DNA from: Bradyrhizobium sp. 4
GTDB lineage: Bacteria > Pseudomonadota > Alphaproteobacteria > Rhizobiales > Xanthobacteraceae
Length of the DNA stretch: 64,000 nucleotides
Assembly: GCF_023100905.1 (NCBI RefSeq)
Contig: NZ_CP064686.1
Span: 3,348,001 to 3,412,000, forward strand
Direction: 5' to 3'
Shown piece after piece: positions 30,376 through 38,279 of this stretch. The notes beneath the pieces are model-generated. The model worked only from the letters and a program-made list of their open reading frames with translations. It was not told where the DNA came from and did not search any database. Numbering within the stretch: the stretch's first letter is position 1; every line of letters starts with the position of its first letter. The position numbers and the translations under genes were made by a program.

Positions 30376-30776
30376 GACGGGGGTGGTAATGGAAATCAGA
30401 AGGAAGGGCGAGAATTGCGGCTTATCACCGCCACTGGGCCGCGACCATTGCGGATCCACGCATGGCACCTAAATCCTGCGTGACCCCAGGGTGGGGTGCG
30501 TCCTGCGTAGAAGAACGTGATGATCTGCCGGCACAGGAGGGGCGTGGACGCCGTCCGCCGGCACGAGCTGCCGCCGGTTATCCCGGCTGAATTTGCCTAA
30601 AAAGCCTGTGCATGGCTGGCCGGCGGTCCGAATTGCTTTGATTCGTCGCCCGCCCGTGCTATCGACCCGCGTCAACCCCACCGATGGGCTCCGATTCTCC
30701 GGCGTTGCCGCAAGGTACGCCGAGGGCGGCGCTCATCCATAGCTATTTGCGGCAGGGCCGCGGAAGGAGTTGGCAC
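30376..30776. other. Intergenic region before guaB
   Basis: About 400 bases between the divergent MFS and guaB genes. No frame with a credible ribosome site or conserved protein was seen. A GGAAGGAG ribosome site at its right end serves guaB. The region should contain the promoters of both genes; no clear hexamers or riboswitch fold were found by eye. Confidence 0.5.
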
Positions 30777-32267
30777 ATGGCCACGGTGCAACAAGGCATT
30801 CGCGAAGCCCTTACGTTCGACGACGTGCTGCTGAAGCCGGGCCTGTCGGACGTCATGCCGGGCGAGGTCGACATCCGCTCCCGCGTCACCCGCGCCATTC
30901 CGCTCAACATTCCGATCATGGCTTCCGCCATGGACACGGTCACCGAAGCCCGCATGGCGATCGCCATGGCGCAGGCCGGCGGCATCGGCGTCATCCACCG
31001 CAATTTCGATCCCGAAGGGCAGGCCGCCCAGGTGCGGCAGGTCAAGCGCTACGAGTCGGGCATGGTGGTGAATCCGCTCACCATCAGCCCCGATGCCACG
31101 CTGGACGACGCGCTCAAGCTGATGAGCGATCACGGCATCTCCGGCATTCCCGTCGTCACCGGTGCGGGCAAGTCCACGCCGGGCAAGCTGGTCGGCATCC
31201 TCACCAACCGCGACGTCCGCTTCGCCACCGACCGCCAGCAAAAAATCTCCGAGCTGATGACGCATGAAGGTCTCGTCACGGTGCGCGAGAATGTCAGCCA
31301 GGACGAGGCGCGGCGGATGCTGCACCAGCACCGCATCGAGAAGCTGCTCGTGGTCGACGAGCAATATCGCTGCGTCGGCCTGGTCACCGTAAAGGACATG
31401 GAGAAGGCGGTCGCCCATCCGCTGGCCTGCAAGGACGCGCAGGGCCGCCTCCGGGTCGCTGCCGCCACCACGGTCGGTGACAGCGGCTTCGAGCGCACCG
31501 AGCGGCTGATCGACGCGGGGGTCGATCTCGTCGTGGTCGACACCGCGCACGGCCATTCCCGTCACGTGCTCCATGCGGTCAACCGCATCAAGCGTCTCTC
31601 CAACTCGGTGCAGGTCGTTGCCGGCAACGTCGCGACCTCAGAGGGTGCGCAGGCGCTGATCGATGCAGGCGCGGACTGCATCAAGGTCGGTATCGGCCCG
31701 GGCTCGATCTGCACCACGCGGATCGTTGCAGGCGTCGGCGTTCCCCAGCTCACCGCGATCATGGATGCGGTCGAGGCGGCGAAGAAGTCCGACATCCCCG
31801 TCATCGCTGACGGCGGTATCAAGTTCTCCGGTGACCTCGCCAAAGCGCTCGCTGCCGGTGCCGACATCGCGATGGTCGGCTCGCTGCTCGCCGGCACCGA
31901 CGAGACGCCCGGCGAAGTGTTCTTGTGGCAGGGCCGCTCCTACAAGGCCTATCGCGGCATGGGTTCGGTGGGCGCGATGGCGCGCGGCTCGGCTGACCGC
32001 TACTTCCAGCAGGACATCAAGGACACGCTCAAGCTCGTGCCCGAAGGCATCGAGGGCCAGGTGCCTTACAAGGGTCCGGTCGGCAACGTCATGCACCAGC
32101 TCGCCGGCGGCCTGCGCGCCGCGATGGGGTATGTTGGTGCGAAGGACATGAAGGACCTGCACGACAAGGCCCAGTTCGTCCGCATCACCGGCGCGGGCCT
32201 GCGCGAAAGCCACGTCCACGACGTCACCATCACGCGCGAGGCGCCGAACTATCCGGGCGGGGGTTAG
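30777..32267 (+). CDS. guaB: IMP dehydrogenase
   Basis: Purine enzyme of 496 residues that oxidises IMP to XMP with NAD, the committed step to GMP. The barrel begins LTFDDVLLKPGLSDVMP; a CBS pair (ITISPDATLDDALKLM... and VTVRENVSQDEARRML...) is inserted at residues about 95-215. The catalytic Cys lies in GPGSICTTRIVAGVG and the flap in YRGMGSVGAM. The ATG at 30777 has GGAAGGAG upstream. guaA lies 6 kb downstream on the same strand, separated by repeats and other genes. Confidence 0.97.
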   Translation: MATVQQGIREALTFDDVLLKPGLSDVMPGEVDIRSRVTRAIPLNIPIMASAMDTVTEARMAIAMAQAGGIGVIHRNFDPEGQAAQVRQVKRYESGMVVNPLTISPDATLDDALKLMSDHGISGIPVVTGAGKSTPGKLVGILTNRDVRFATDRQQKISELMTHEGLVTVRENVSQDEARRMLHQHRIEKLLVVDEQYRCVGLVTVKDMEKAVAHPLACKDAQGRLRVAAATTVGDSGFERTERLIDAGVDLVVVDTAHGHSRHVLHAVNRIKRLSNSVQVVAGNVATSEGAQALIDAGADCIKVGIGPGSICTTRIVAGVGVPQLTAIMDAVEAAKKSDIPVIADGGIKFSGDLAKALAAGADIAMVGSLLAGTDETPGEVFLWQGRSYKAYRGMGSVGAMARGSADRYFQQDIKDTLKLVPEGIEGQVPYKGPVGNVMHQLAGGLRAAMGYVGAKDMKDLHDKAQFVRITGAGLRESHVHDVTITREAPNYPGGG

Positions 32268-32310
32268 TCTCCGGCTGCGCGTTGGAATTCGCGCGCTTGC
32301 CCAAATGACG

Positions 32311-32414
32311 GTGTCATGCCCCGCGAAGGCGGGGCATCCAGTACGTCGCGGCCTTTCGGCTCAATCATAACCGTCTCGGAGTACTGGATCGTCCGCCTTC
32401 GCGGACGATGACGG
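32311..32414. repeat. Palindromic repeat, family B, copy 2
   Basis: Arms GTCATGCCCCGCGAAGGCGG and CCGCCTTCGCGGACGATGAC bracket inner arms ATCCAGTAC and GTACTGGAT. It directly follows guaB and may terminate it. Confidence 0.7.
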
Positions 32415-32444
32415 CGAGTGTGTCGCGTGCGCGTGCCAAAAGCT

Positions 32445-32560
32445 CGTCATTGCGAGGAGCCCGCGACAAAATTGAGAAGCAATTTTGCGCTGGTGCGACG
32501 AAGCAATCCAGCCCTTTTGTGTTGACGAGACTGGATTGCTTCGCTTCGCTCGCAATGACA
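32445..32560. repeat. Palindromic repeat, family A, copy 3, with nested insert
   Basis: Outer arms CGTCATTGCGAGGAGC and GCTCGCAATGAC and inner arms GAAGCAATCCAG and CTGGATTGCTTC match the other copies. This copy is about 30 bases longer because of an extra hairpin AAAATTGAGAAGCAATTTT in the left arm. It ends 20 bases before the oxidoreductase gene. Confidence 0.8.
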
Positions 32561-32580
32561 GAAAATTGGAGGAAGCCATC

Positions 32581-33603
32581 ATGTCCCAAGGCAAACGCAT
32601 CGTTCTCGCCGCGCGTCCCGTCGGCGAGCCAAAGCCGTCCGATTTCCGCATCGAGGAATTCGCGGTTCCTGCGCCTGCCGCAGGCGAAGTCCTGCTGCGC
32701 ACGATCTGGCTCTCGCTCGATCCCTACATGCGCGGGCGCATGAGCGACGGTCCGTCCTACGCGACGCCGGTGCCCGTCGGTGGTGTGATGGAAGCCGGTA
32801 CGGTCTGTGAGGTCGCAGCCTCCAACAATCCGAACTTCGCCAAGGGCGACATCGTGCTCTCGCGCGCGGGCTGGCAGACGCACGCGATCTCCGACGGCAA
32901 GGGGCTGAACAAGATCGACCCGAAGCTCGCGCCGATCTCGACGGCCGTCGGCGTGCTCGGCATGCCCGGCATGACGGCCTATACGGGCCTGCTCGATATC
33001 GGCAAGCCGCAAGCAGGCGAGACCGTCGTCGTCGCCGGTGCCTCCGGTGCGGTCGGTTCGGCCGTGGGACAGATCGCGAAGATCAAGGGCGCACGCGCGG
33101 TTGGAATCGCCGGCGGCAAGGACAAATGCGATTACGTCGTGAAGGAGCTCGGTTTCGATGCCTGCATCGATCACCGCGATCCCGATCTGGCGGCGAAGCT
33201 GAAGGACGCCTGCCCGAAGGGCATCGACGTCTATTTCGAGAATGTCGGCGGCGCCGTGTTCGAGGCGGTGTTCCCGCTGCTCAATGCGTTTGCGCGCGTG
33301 CCGGTCTGCGGCCTCATCGCCCATTACAACGACACTGAAGCGAAGCCGCCGAAATGGGCCGCCAGCATGATGCGCGCGACGCTGACCAAGCGGCTGACCT
33401 TCCGCGGCTTCATCGTCTCCGACTTCGCCTCCCGCCATGGCGACTTCCTGCGCGACATGTCCGGCTGGGTCCGCGAAGGCAAGGTCAAGTACAAGGAGTT
33501 CGTCACCGAGGGCCTGGAGAGCGCGCCCGAAGCCTTCATGGGGCTTCTGAAGGGGGCCAATTTCGGCAAGCAGCTGGTGCGGGTTGGGCCGGACACGGCT
33601 TGA
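32581..33603 (+). CDS. NADP-dependent oxidoreductase (zinc-independent MDR family)
   Basis: Medium-chain reductase of 340 residues of the leukotriene B4 12-hydroxydehydrogenase/curcumin-reductase type. It has no zinc-ligand cysteines. VVAGASGAVGSAVGQIAKIK is the NADPH motif, GKDKCDYVVKELGFDACIDH the following segment, and YFENVGGAVFEAV the substrate-side signature. It likely reduces the C=C bond of enones or 2-alkenals. GGAGG precedes the ATG at 32581. Confidence 0.9.
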   Translation: MSQGKRIVLAARPVGEPKPSDFRIEEFAVPAPAAGEVLLRTIWLSLDPYMRGRMSDGPSYATPVPVGGVMEAGTVCEVAASNNPNFAKGDIVLSRAGWQTHAISDGKGLNKIDPKLAPISTAVGVLGMPGMTAYTGLLDIGKPQAGETVVVAGASGAVGSAVGQIAKIKGARAVGIAGGKDKCDYVVKELGFDACIDHRDPDLAAKLKDACPKGIDVYFENVGGAVFEAVFPLLNAFARVPVCGLIAHYNDTEAKPPKWAASMMRATLTKRLTFRGFIVSDFASRHGDFLRDMSGWVREGKVKYKEFVTEGLESAPEAFMGLLKGANFGKQLVRVGPDTA

Positions 33604-33751
33604 CCGGCCGCTCTCGGCCCGCTCAGGGGCCGGGTATGGTTAACAAAGAGTGACCGATCGGCCACACCCGCCCGTAAAAGCCGCAGGTGTGACCGTTGGT
33701 TCATTGACGGGCCCGCGAAGGCATTGAATCATTGCGCATATTTCAGGTGCG

Positions 33752-34051
33752 ATGATGTTAGAGCTTGTTGTTTTCTGCGTAATTCTTGTGGCCGCCGGTT
33801 ATTGGGCGACGATGTTTGTCATGGGCCGTCGCGACGACGTCATCCATGGCAAGTTCGTTCACACCGAGGACGCCGGCGCGTTGGCGCAATCCGCGATACC
33901 CACGCCTATGCCGCCGTTCCCCAAGCGTCCGGTCAAAGCCACGCGGCCTGCCAATGCTGCGCCTGCCAACACCGGGGCTAAGCCAGTGAACAGCGACGCG
34001 CTGCAGTCCTTGCTTGCCGCGATCCAGCAGGATCTCAAAAGCGTCGCTTGA
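33752..34051 (+). CDS. Small membrane-anchored hypothetical protein
   Basis: A 99-residue protein. One N-terminal transmembrane helix (LELVVFCVILVAAGYWATMF) is followed by a Pro/Ala-rich cytoplasmic or periplasmic linker (TPMPPFPKRPVKATRPANAA) and a short C-terminal helix, DALQSLLAAIQQDLKSV. Codon use fits the genome. No family was recognised. ATG codons at 33752 and 33755 are both possible. Confidence 0.65.
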   Translation: MMLELVVFCVILVAAGYWATMFVMGRRDDVIHGKFVHTEDAGALAQSAIPTPMPPFPKRPVKATRPANAAPANTGAKPVNSDALQSLLAAIQQDLKSVA

Positions 34052-34105
34052 GCAGCGACGGGCAGCGCTAATCCTCGCCGCCCATCTTGGCCCGATCGAA
34101 CAAGG

Positions 34106-34753
34106 TTAAAGCACGCGATAGCGGATCATGTAGGCGTCCTGCGGCGCGACCGGGCTCGCCAGTGGCGAGGCGATGCGGTCGGCGAGGTGCCAAGGGCCGA
34201 ACTGAGGGCCGAGCTGCTCGGAGCGATGCGGCTCGGCGGGCAGGCGGAGGCGGAATTCGAAGGTGCCTTTGCCGGGCAGGTTCACGACCAGCACGCGGTC
34301 CGCGGTGCGGTGGTTGAGCGCCACCGCGCCACGCAGCACGGAGCGGCCATCACCGAGCTCCCGCACGCCCTCGACCAGTGCCAGCGTCTGGTTTCGGTCG
34401 GTATGCAGCTCGATCTGGGTGTCGGACGCCGCCGCCAAGGTCTCCCTGGGCATGCGGATCTCGAACTCGACCGCGGGTTTTGACGGATTGAGGCCGAGAT
34501 AGGCCAGCGCGGCATGGCGCATGTCGTAGGCGGCAAAGGCGAACAGAGCGAGGGCGGCGAGCGCAGCGAGGCCGTGCCTGAGGACATCGCGCCAGGTCCG
34601 ATAGCTCATTCGGAAGTAGACCGTCATCGCCAGCGCCACCGCAAGCGCCGTCGCGATGCCTGCCAGCGCCGACATCAGGATGCCGAACTGGCCATCGGCG
34701 GACTCGGTCAACGCGCCGGTCAGGCTGGCGAACTGGCTGAAGAGGGTGTTCAT
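34106..34753 (-). CDS. Hypothetical membrane protein
   Basis: Protein of 215 residues. Two hydrophobic helices lie at about 28-50 (LMSALAGIATALAVALAMTV) and 65-80 (HGLAALAALALFAFAA). A soluble C-terminal domain of about 130 residues follows, with beta-strand-rich sequence such as FEIRMPRETLAAASDTQIEL and VVNLPGKGTFEFRLRL. It resembles an Ig-like fold in outline. Function is unknown. The ATG at 34753 is preferred over 34780. Confidence 0.65.
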   Translation of the reverse strand: MNTLFSQFASLTGALTESADGQFGILMSALAGIATALAVALAMTVYFRMSYRTWRDVLRHGLAALAALALFAFAAYDMRHAALAYLGLNPSKPAVEFEIRMPRETLAAASDTQIELHTDRNQTLALVEGVRELGDGRSVLRGAVALNHRTADRVLVVNLPGKGTFEFRLRLPAEPHRSEQLGPQFGPWHLADRIASPLASPVAPQDAYMIRYRVL

Positions 34754-34921
34754 GGCGGTCTCTCGCCTTGCGCGCCCCAAGGGGCAAAATCGCTTTAACT
34801 GTCGACAGTTGGTCGCCTCATCGGGAACGCCGGTTCAACTCGTTGATTGTCAGGACCAGCGGTGACGGCTAATGGACGCTAGCTGTGGCTTCCGCCGGAT
34901 GGGACAACCCCGGGAATTCCG

Positions 34922-35344
34922 ATGTCCGTTCAAATGGTTTTGCTGCCGGTCTTCGTGCAGGTCGGTCTCACCTTCGCGCTCCTGATCGCCATGGCGATGG
35001 GACGCCGGCGCGCGCTCGTCTCCGGCGAGACCAAGAGTCGTGACATTGCGCTGGGCGAGCCCAACTGGCCGAAGGGGGCCACACAATTCGCCAATTGCTA
35101 CCGCAACCAGTTCGAACTGCCGGTGCTGTTCTATGTCCTGATCGCGCTGGCGCTCCCGTTGCGCCATGCCGATCTCTTCATCGTGCTGATGTCCTGGGTG
35201 TTCGTGGTGACGCGCTTCGTCCATGCCGGAATCTTCGTCTCCTCCAACAATCTCGGCCGCCGCTCCACGATCTGGCTCGCCGGCGTGCTCGTGCTGCTCG
35301 CGATGTGGATCTACTTCGCACTGAAGATGCTCTTGTTGATCTGA
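34922..35344 (+). CDS. MAPEG family membrane protein
   Basis: A 140-residue protein with four transmembrane helices. GEPNWPKGATQFANCYRNQFELPVLFY contains the MAPEG N-x-x-E-x-P-like pattern (NQFELPVLFY), and RFVHAGIFVSSNNLGRR the following loop. The family includes glutathione-linked membrane transferases. No catalytic assignment is possible. It lies 34 bases before the RNA methyltransferase gene and may share a transcript. Confidence 0.85.
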   Translation: MSVQMVLLPVFVQVGLTFALLIAMAMGRRRALVSGETKSRDIALGEPNWPKGATQFANCYRNQFELPVLFYVLIALALPLRHADLFIVLMSWVFVVTRFVHAGIFVSSNNLGRRSTIWLAGVLVLLAMWIYFALKMLLLI

Positions 35345-35378
35345 CGGTTAGCCGTCGGATTTGATCTGAAAGATTCAA

Positions 35379-36677
35379 ATGACTCCCGCTGCCCGGCTGT
35401 CCGCAGCCATCGAACTGATCGACACCATCGAGAAGGACCGCGTGCCCGCGGCCAAGGCGCTGAAGGAGTGGGGCACCGCGCACCGCTTCGCCGGCTCCGG
35501 CGACCGCGCCGCCATTGCCGGTCTCGTCTGGGACGTGCTGCGCCGCTATGCCTCGAGCGCCTACCTGATGGATTCGGATACCGCGCGGTCGCGGCTGATC
35601 GGCATGCTTCGCCTCGAGCGCAACATGGATACGGCCACGATGGCCGCGCTGTGCGACGGCAGCCGCTTTGCCCCCGCGCCGTTGACCGAGGCCGAGCAGG
35701 CCGCGCTCGCCTCGCGGTCCCTTGAAGGTGCCCCGGCCGCGATCGCCGGCGACTATCCGGAATGGCTGGATCCGTATTTGGCAAAAGCGTTCGGCGACGA
35801 GCGCGTCGCGGAGGCGGCCGCGATGGCGAGCCGGGCGCCGCTCGACCTGCGCGTCAACACGCTAAAATCCAATCGCGACAAGGCGCTGGGGGCGCTTGCT
35901 CATCTTCATGCGAAACCGACGCAGTGGTCCGCAACCGGCCTGCGGATCGAGCTTTCGGCCGATGCGCGCAACCCCGGCATCCAGGCCGAAGAGGATTTCA
36001 TCAAGGGCGCCATTGAAGTGCAGGATGAGGGGTCGCAGCTTGCGGCTGCCTTGACCGCGGCAAAACCCGGCGAGCAGGTGATCGATCTCTGTGCGGGGGC
36101 CGGCGGCAAGACGCTGGCGCTCGCCGCGATGATGCAGGGCAAGGGCCGGCTGATCGCGACCGACAGCGACAAGCGGCAGCTTGCGCCTATCCACGAACGC
36201 CTGTCGCGCGCCGGCGTCCACAATGCCGATGTGCGCACTCCCAAGGGCGAGGTCGATCCGCTGGCCGAGATCAGCGCCACCGCCGACCTCGTCGTGATCG
36301 ACGCGCCCTGCACCGGAACCGGAACCTGGCGCCGCAACCCCGATGCCAAATGGCGCATGCGCCCGGGCGCGCTGGAGATTCGCCTGCGGGACCAGACCGA
36401 GGTGCTCGAGCGCGCGGTGCCGCTGCTCAAGGCCGGTGGCCGCATCGCCTACATCACCTGCTCGGTGCTTTCCGAGGAGAACGGCGAGCAGGTGAGGGCG
36501 TTCACCTCCCGCCATCCCGAGTTCGCGGTGGTGCCGCCCGAGCAGACCGCGAGCGTGCTCTGGGACAAGGCGGAGGAGTTTGCGCAAGCCGCGCTGCAAT
36601 CGCCGGAAGGCTGGCTGATGACGCCGCGGCGGACGGGCACGGACGGGTTCTTCGTCTCGGTGCTGAAGAAGGCATAA
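35379..36677 (+). CDS. RsmB/NOP2-type RNA (cytosine-5) methyltransferase
   Basis: SAM-dependent rRNA m5C methyltransferase of 432 residues. An N-terminal NusB-like RNA-binding part is followed by DLCAGAGGKTLALAAMM (SAM motif I), VVIDAPCTGTGTWRRNPDAK (motif IV, Pro-Cys) and YITCSVLSEENGEQV (motif VI, catalytic Thr-Cys). Both cysteines are present. The target is probably 16S rRNA, but RsmB and RsmF types are not separated here. guaA lies downstream. It ends at a bidirectional terminator shared with csp. Confidence 0.92.
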   Translation: MTPAARLSAAIELIDTIEKDRVPAAKALKEWGTAHRFAGSGDRAAIAGLVWDVLRRYASSAYLMDSDTARSRLIGMLRLERNMDTATMAALCDGSRFAPAPLTEAEQAALASRSLEGAPAAIAGDYPEWLDPYLAKAFGDERVAEAAAMASRAPLDLRVNTLKSNRDKALGALAHLHAKPTQWSATGLRIELSADARNPGIQAEEDFIKGAIEVQDEGSQLAAALTAAKPGEQVIDLCAGAGGKTLALAAMMQGKGRLIATDSDKRQLAPIHERLSRAGVHNADVRTPKGEVDPLAEISATADLVVIDAPCTGTGTWRRNPDAKWRMRPGALEIRLRDQTEVLERAVPLLKAGGRIAYITCSVLSEENGEQVRAFTSRHPEFAVVPPEQTASVLWDKAEEFAQAALQSPEGWLMTPRRTGTDGFFVSVLKKA

Positions 36678-36713
36678 CCCACCCCCGTCACCGCCGGTGC
36701 GGCGGCCCCCAAA

Positions 36714-36753
36714 ACAAAAACCCCGCGAACCGGAACCCGGTCGCGGGGTTTTC
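36714..36753. terminator. Bidirectional rho-independent terminator
   Basis: Perfect GC-rich stem: AAAACCCCGCGA and TCGCGGGGTTTT enclose CCGG/CCGG. It is flanked by A-rich sequence on the left and T-rich on the right, so it works in both directions for the convergent methyltransferase and csp genes. Confidence 0.9.
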
Positions 36754-36802
36754 TAGCTCTACGTTCTGCCGGTACGTCCGTGGTCAGAACGGTGCGCTGG
36801 CG

Positions 36803-37012
36803 TTAGCCGACGCGGAGATTGTCAGCCGAGGACTTGCCGCTGCGACGATCGGCGACGATGTCGAACGAGACCTTCTGACCTTCGTTGAGGGTCGAGAGGC
36901 CAGCGCGCTCGACGGCGCTGATGTGCACGAACACGTCCTTGTCGCCGTCATCCGGCTGAATGAAACCAAAACCCTTTTGATTGTTGAACCACTTCACGGT
37001 GCCCATAGCCAT
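36803..37012 (-). CDS. Cold-shock protein (CspA family)
   Basis: A 69-residue single cold-shock domain. GTVKWFNNQKGFGFIQPDDG contains RNP1 (KGFGFI) and DVFVHISAVE contains RNP2. It binds single-stranded RNA or DNA as a chaperone. The first ATG at 37012 has AAGGAAATTCC upstream; a second ATG follows two codons later. The 250 bases before it have no gene and probably hold a long 5' leader, as in many csp genes. Confidence 0.96.
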   Translation of the reverse strand: MAMGTVKWFNNQKGFGFIQPDDGDKDVFVHISAVERAGLSTLNEGQKVSFDIVADRRSGKSSADNLRVG

Positions 37013-37270
37013 GGGAATTTCCTTTGCTTAAGAAGTTAACACGCGGACCGGTACGCACTATTGCGCCCATAATCCTGATCAGTCGATGTTGGAGAAATCA
37101 TCTGAAGCGTGCGCGCCCGTCAGCAACGAAGCGAAGCGGCCCAGTCGTTCGGCCAAGTATCGATGATCACAATATAGCGAGATTTTGGGGCCACTTCAAG
37201 GCACCACCCGCCGCTCGGGATGTCCCCGAATTTTGCTATTTTGCGGTGCAAATTAACCCTTCCGGGGCGC

Positions 37271-37603
37271 TCAATCGACGATAAACAGCGTCGCCCCCGT
37301 CGCGGTCGAGGACCGGTGCGCTGCGTCGCCGAAATCCGAGACCTGGTAGCTCATCCCCGCCGTGAGCTTGAACTTGCGGCCGTCGCGCAGCTCGCTGTCG
37401 AGCTCGCCCTGCAGCACGTACAGCACGTGGCCGCGGTCGCACCAATGGTCGGCGAGATAGCCCGGCGTATACTCGACCATCCGCACCCGGAGATCGCCGA
37501 TGTCGAGCGTGCGCCACTGCGCCTGCCCGGTCTCGCCGGGATGGATGGTCGGCTCGACCTTGCTCCAGTCGGTGACGGTGAAGGGGGAGGTGGGGAGCTT
37601 CAT
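37271..37603 (-). CDS. DHCW-motif cupin protein
   Basis: Small cupin of 110 residues. MKLPTSPFTVTDWSKVEPT, then VRMVEYTPGYLADHWCDRGH with the D-H-W-C metal motif, and MSYQVSDFGDAAHRSSTATG with the second His. Function is not known for the family. The start at 37603 matches its usual length; a longer frame to 37669 runs into a palindromic repeat. Confidence 0.85.
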   Translation of the reverse strand: MKLPTSPFTVTDWSKVEPTIHPGETGQAQWRTLDIGDLRVRMVEYTPGYLADHWCDRGHVLYVLQGELDSELRDGRKFKLTAGMSYQVSDFGDAAHRSSTATGATLFIVD

Positions 37604-37663
37604 CTGGAATCCTGTGTCAGAGCCGGCGCCGGTGTTGTTAGCGTATGTGCTCGCCACAGTCTC

Positions 37664-37750
37664 CGTCATTGCGAGGAGCCCTTGCGACGAAGCAATCCAG
37701 ACTATCTCCGCGGACAGATTCTGGATTGCTTCGCTACGCTCGCAATGACG
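37664..37750. repeat. Palindromic repeat, family A, copy 4
   Basis: An 87-base inverted repeat almost identical to the copy at 28788: CGTCATTGCGAGGAGC to CGCTCGCAATGACG, with inner arms GAAGCAATCCAGA and TCTGGATTGCTTC. It lies between two minus-strand genes. Confidence 0.88.
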
Positions 37751-37759
37751 GGGGACAGG

Positions 37760-38131
37760 CTAGTGCACCGGATGATTCGCCGATCCCTGCACGATCTTTC
37801 CGGCCGCATTCACCCGCAGATATTCGCAGATCCGCTTTCCCCGCTCGTTCTCGTAGAACACCACCACGCTATCAGGGCTGACGAACAATTCGATCAGCGA
37901 GAAATGCAGGTTCGGCAACAGCGCGAGCGCCTTGCCCCAATAGGCGCGCAACGCATCCTTGCCGCGCACGGTCCCGCTTTCATCGAACCCCATCGCTGGG
38001 ATGCGGTCCGACGTCATCACGACGTCCTCGTCATAGAGCGTGAGCACCCGTTCGAGGTCGCGCGCGTTCCAGGCCTCGACCCAGGTGCGGCCGAGTGCGG
38101 CGAGATTCGACGGCTGATGATGGTATGGCAT
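37760..38131 (-). CDS. SnoaL-like/NTF2-fold protein
   Basis: A 123-residue NTF2-like polyketide-cyclase-type protein. LGRTWVEAWNARDLERVLTL, YDEDVVMTSDRIPAM and VRGKDALRAYWGKAL form the cone fold seen in SnoaL-like proteins. These often act as isomerases, hydrolases or scavengers; the ligand is unknown. It diverges from guaA. Confidence 0.82.
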   Translation of the reverse strand: MPYHHQPSNLAALGRTWVEAWNARDLERVLTLYDEDVVMTSDRIPAMGFDESGTVRGKDALRAYWGKALALLPNLHFSLIELFVSPDSVVVFYENERGKRICEYLRVNAAGKIVQGSANHPVH

Positions 38132-38279
38132 GACGTTCTCCCTGTTCGGCCCTTGGTGAGTGATGGGCCATATTAGGTCAATAATACTTACCTATATTGA
38201 TTTGTCCATGCCCAAAGAAGAATGTGGGCCCGCGGCGCGCGCGGTTGCGGGAAAAGTCCCCGTCGCGTATTTGCTTGCC

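Noticed and set aside
30469..30681. 70-codon minus-strand frame before guaB
   Set aside because: No ribosome site, Arg-rich composition and no family; probably chance.
38160..38279. Earlier starts for guaA
   Set aside because: The added 24-40 residues are unlike GuaA N-termini; MTAAQTDRS before KILIVDFGSQ fits better.
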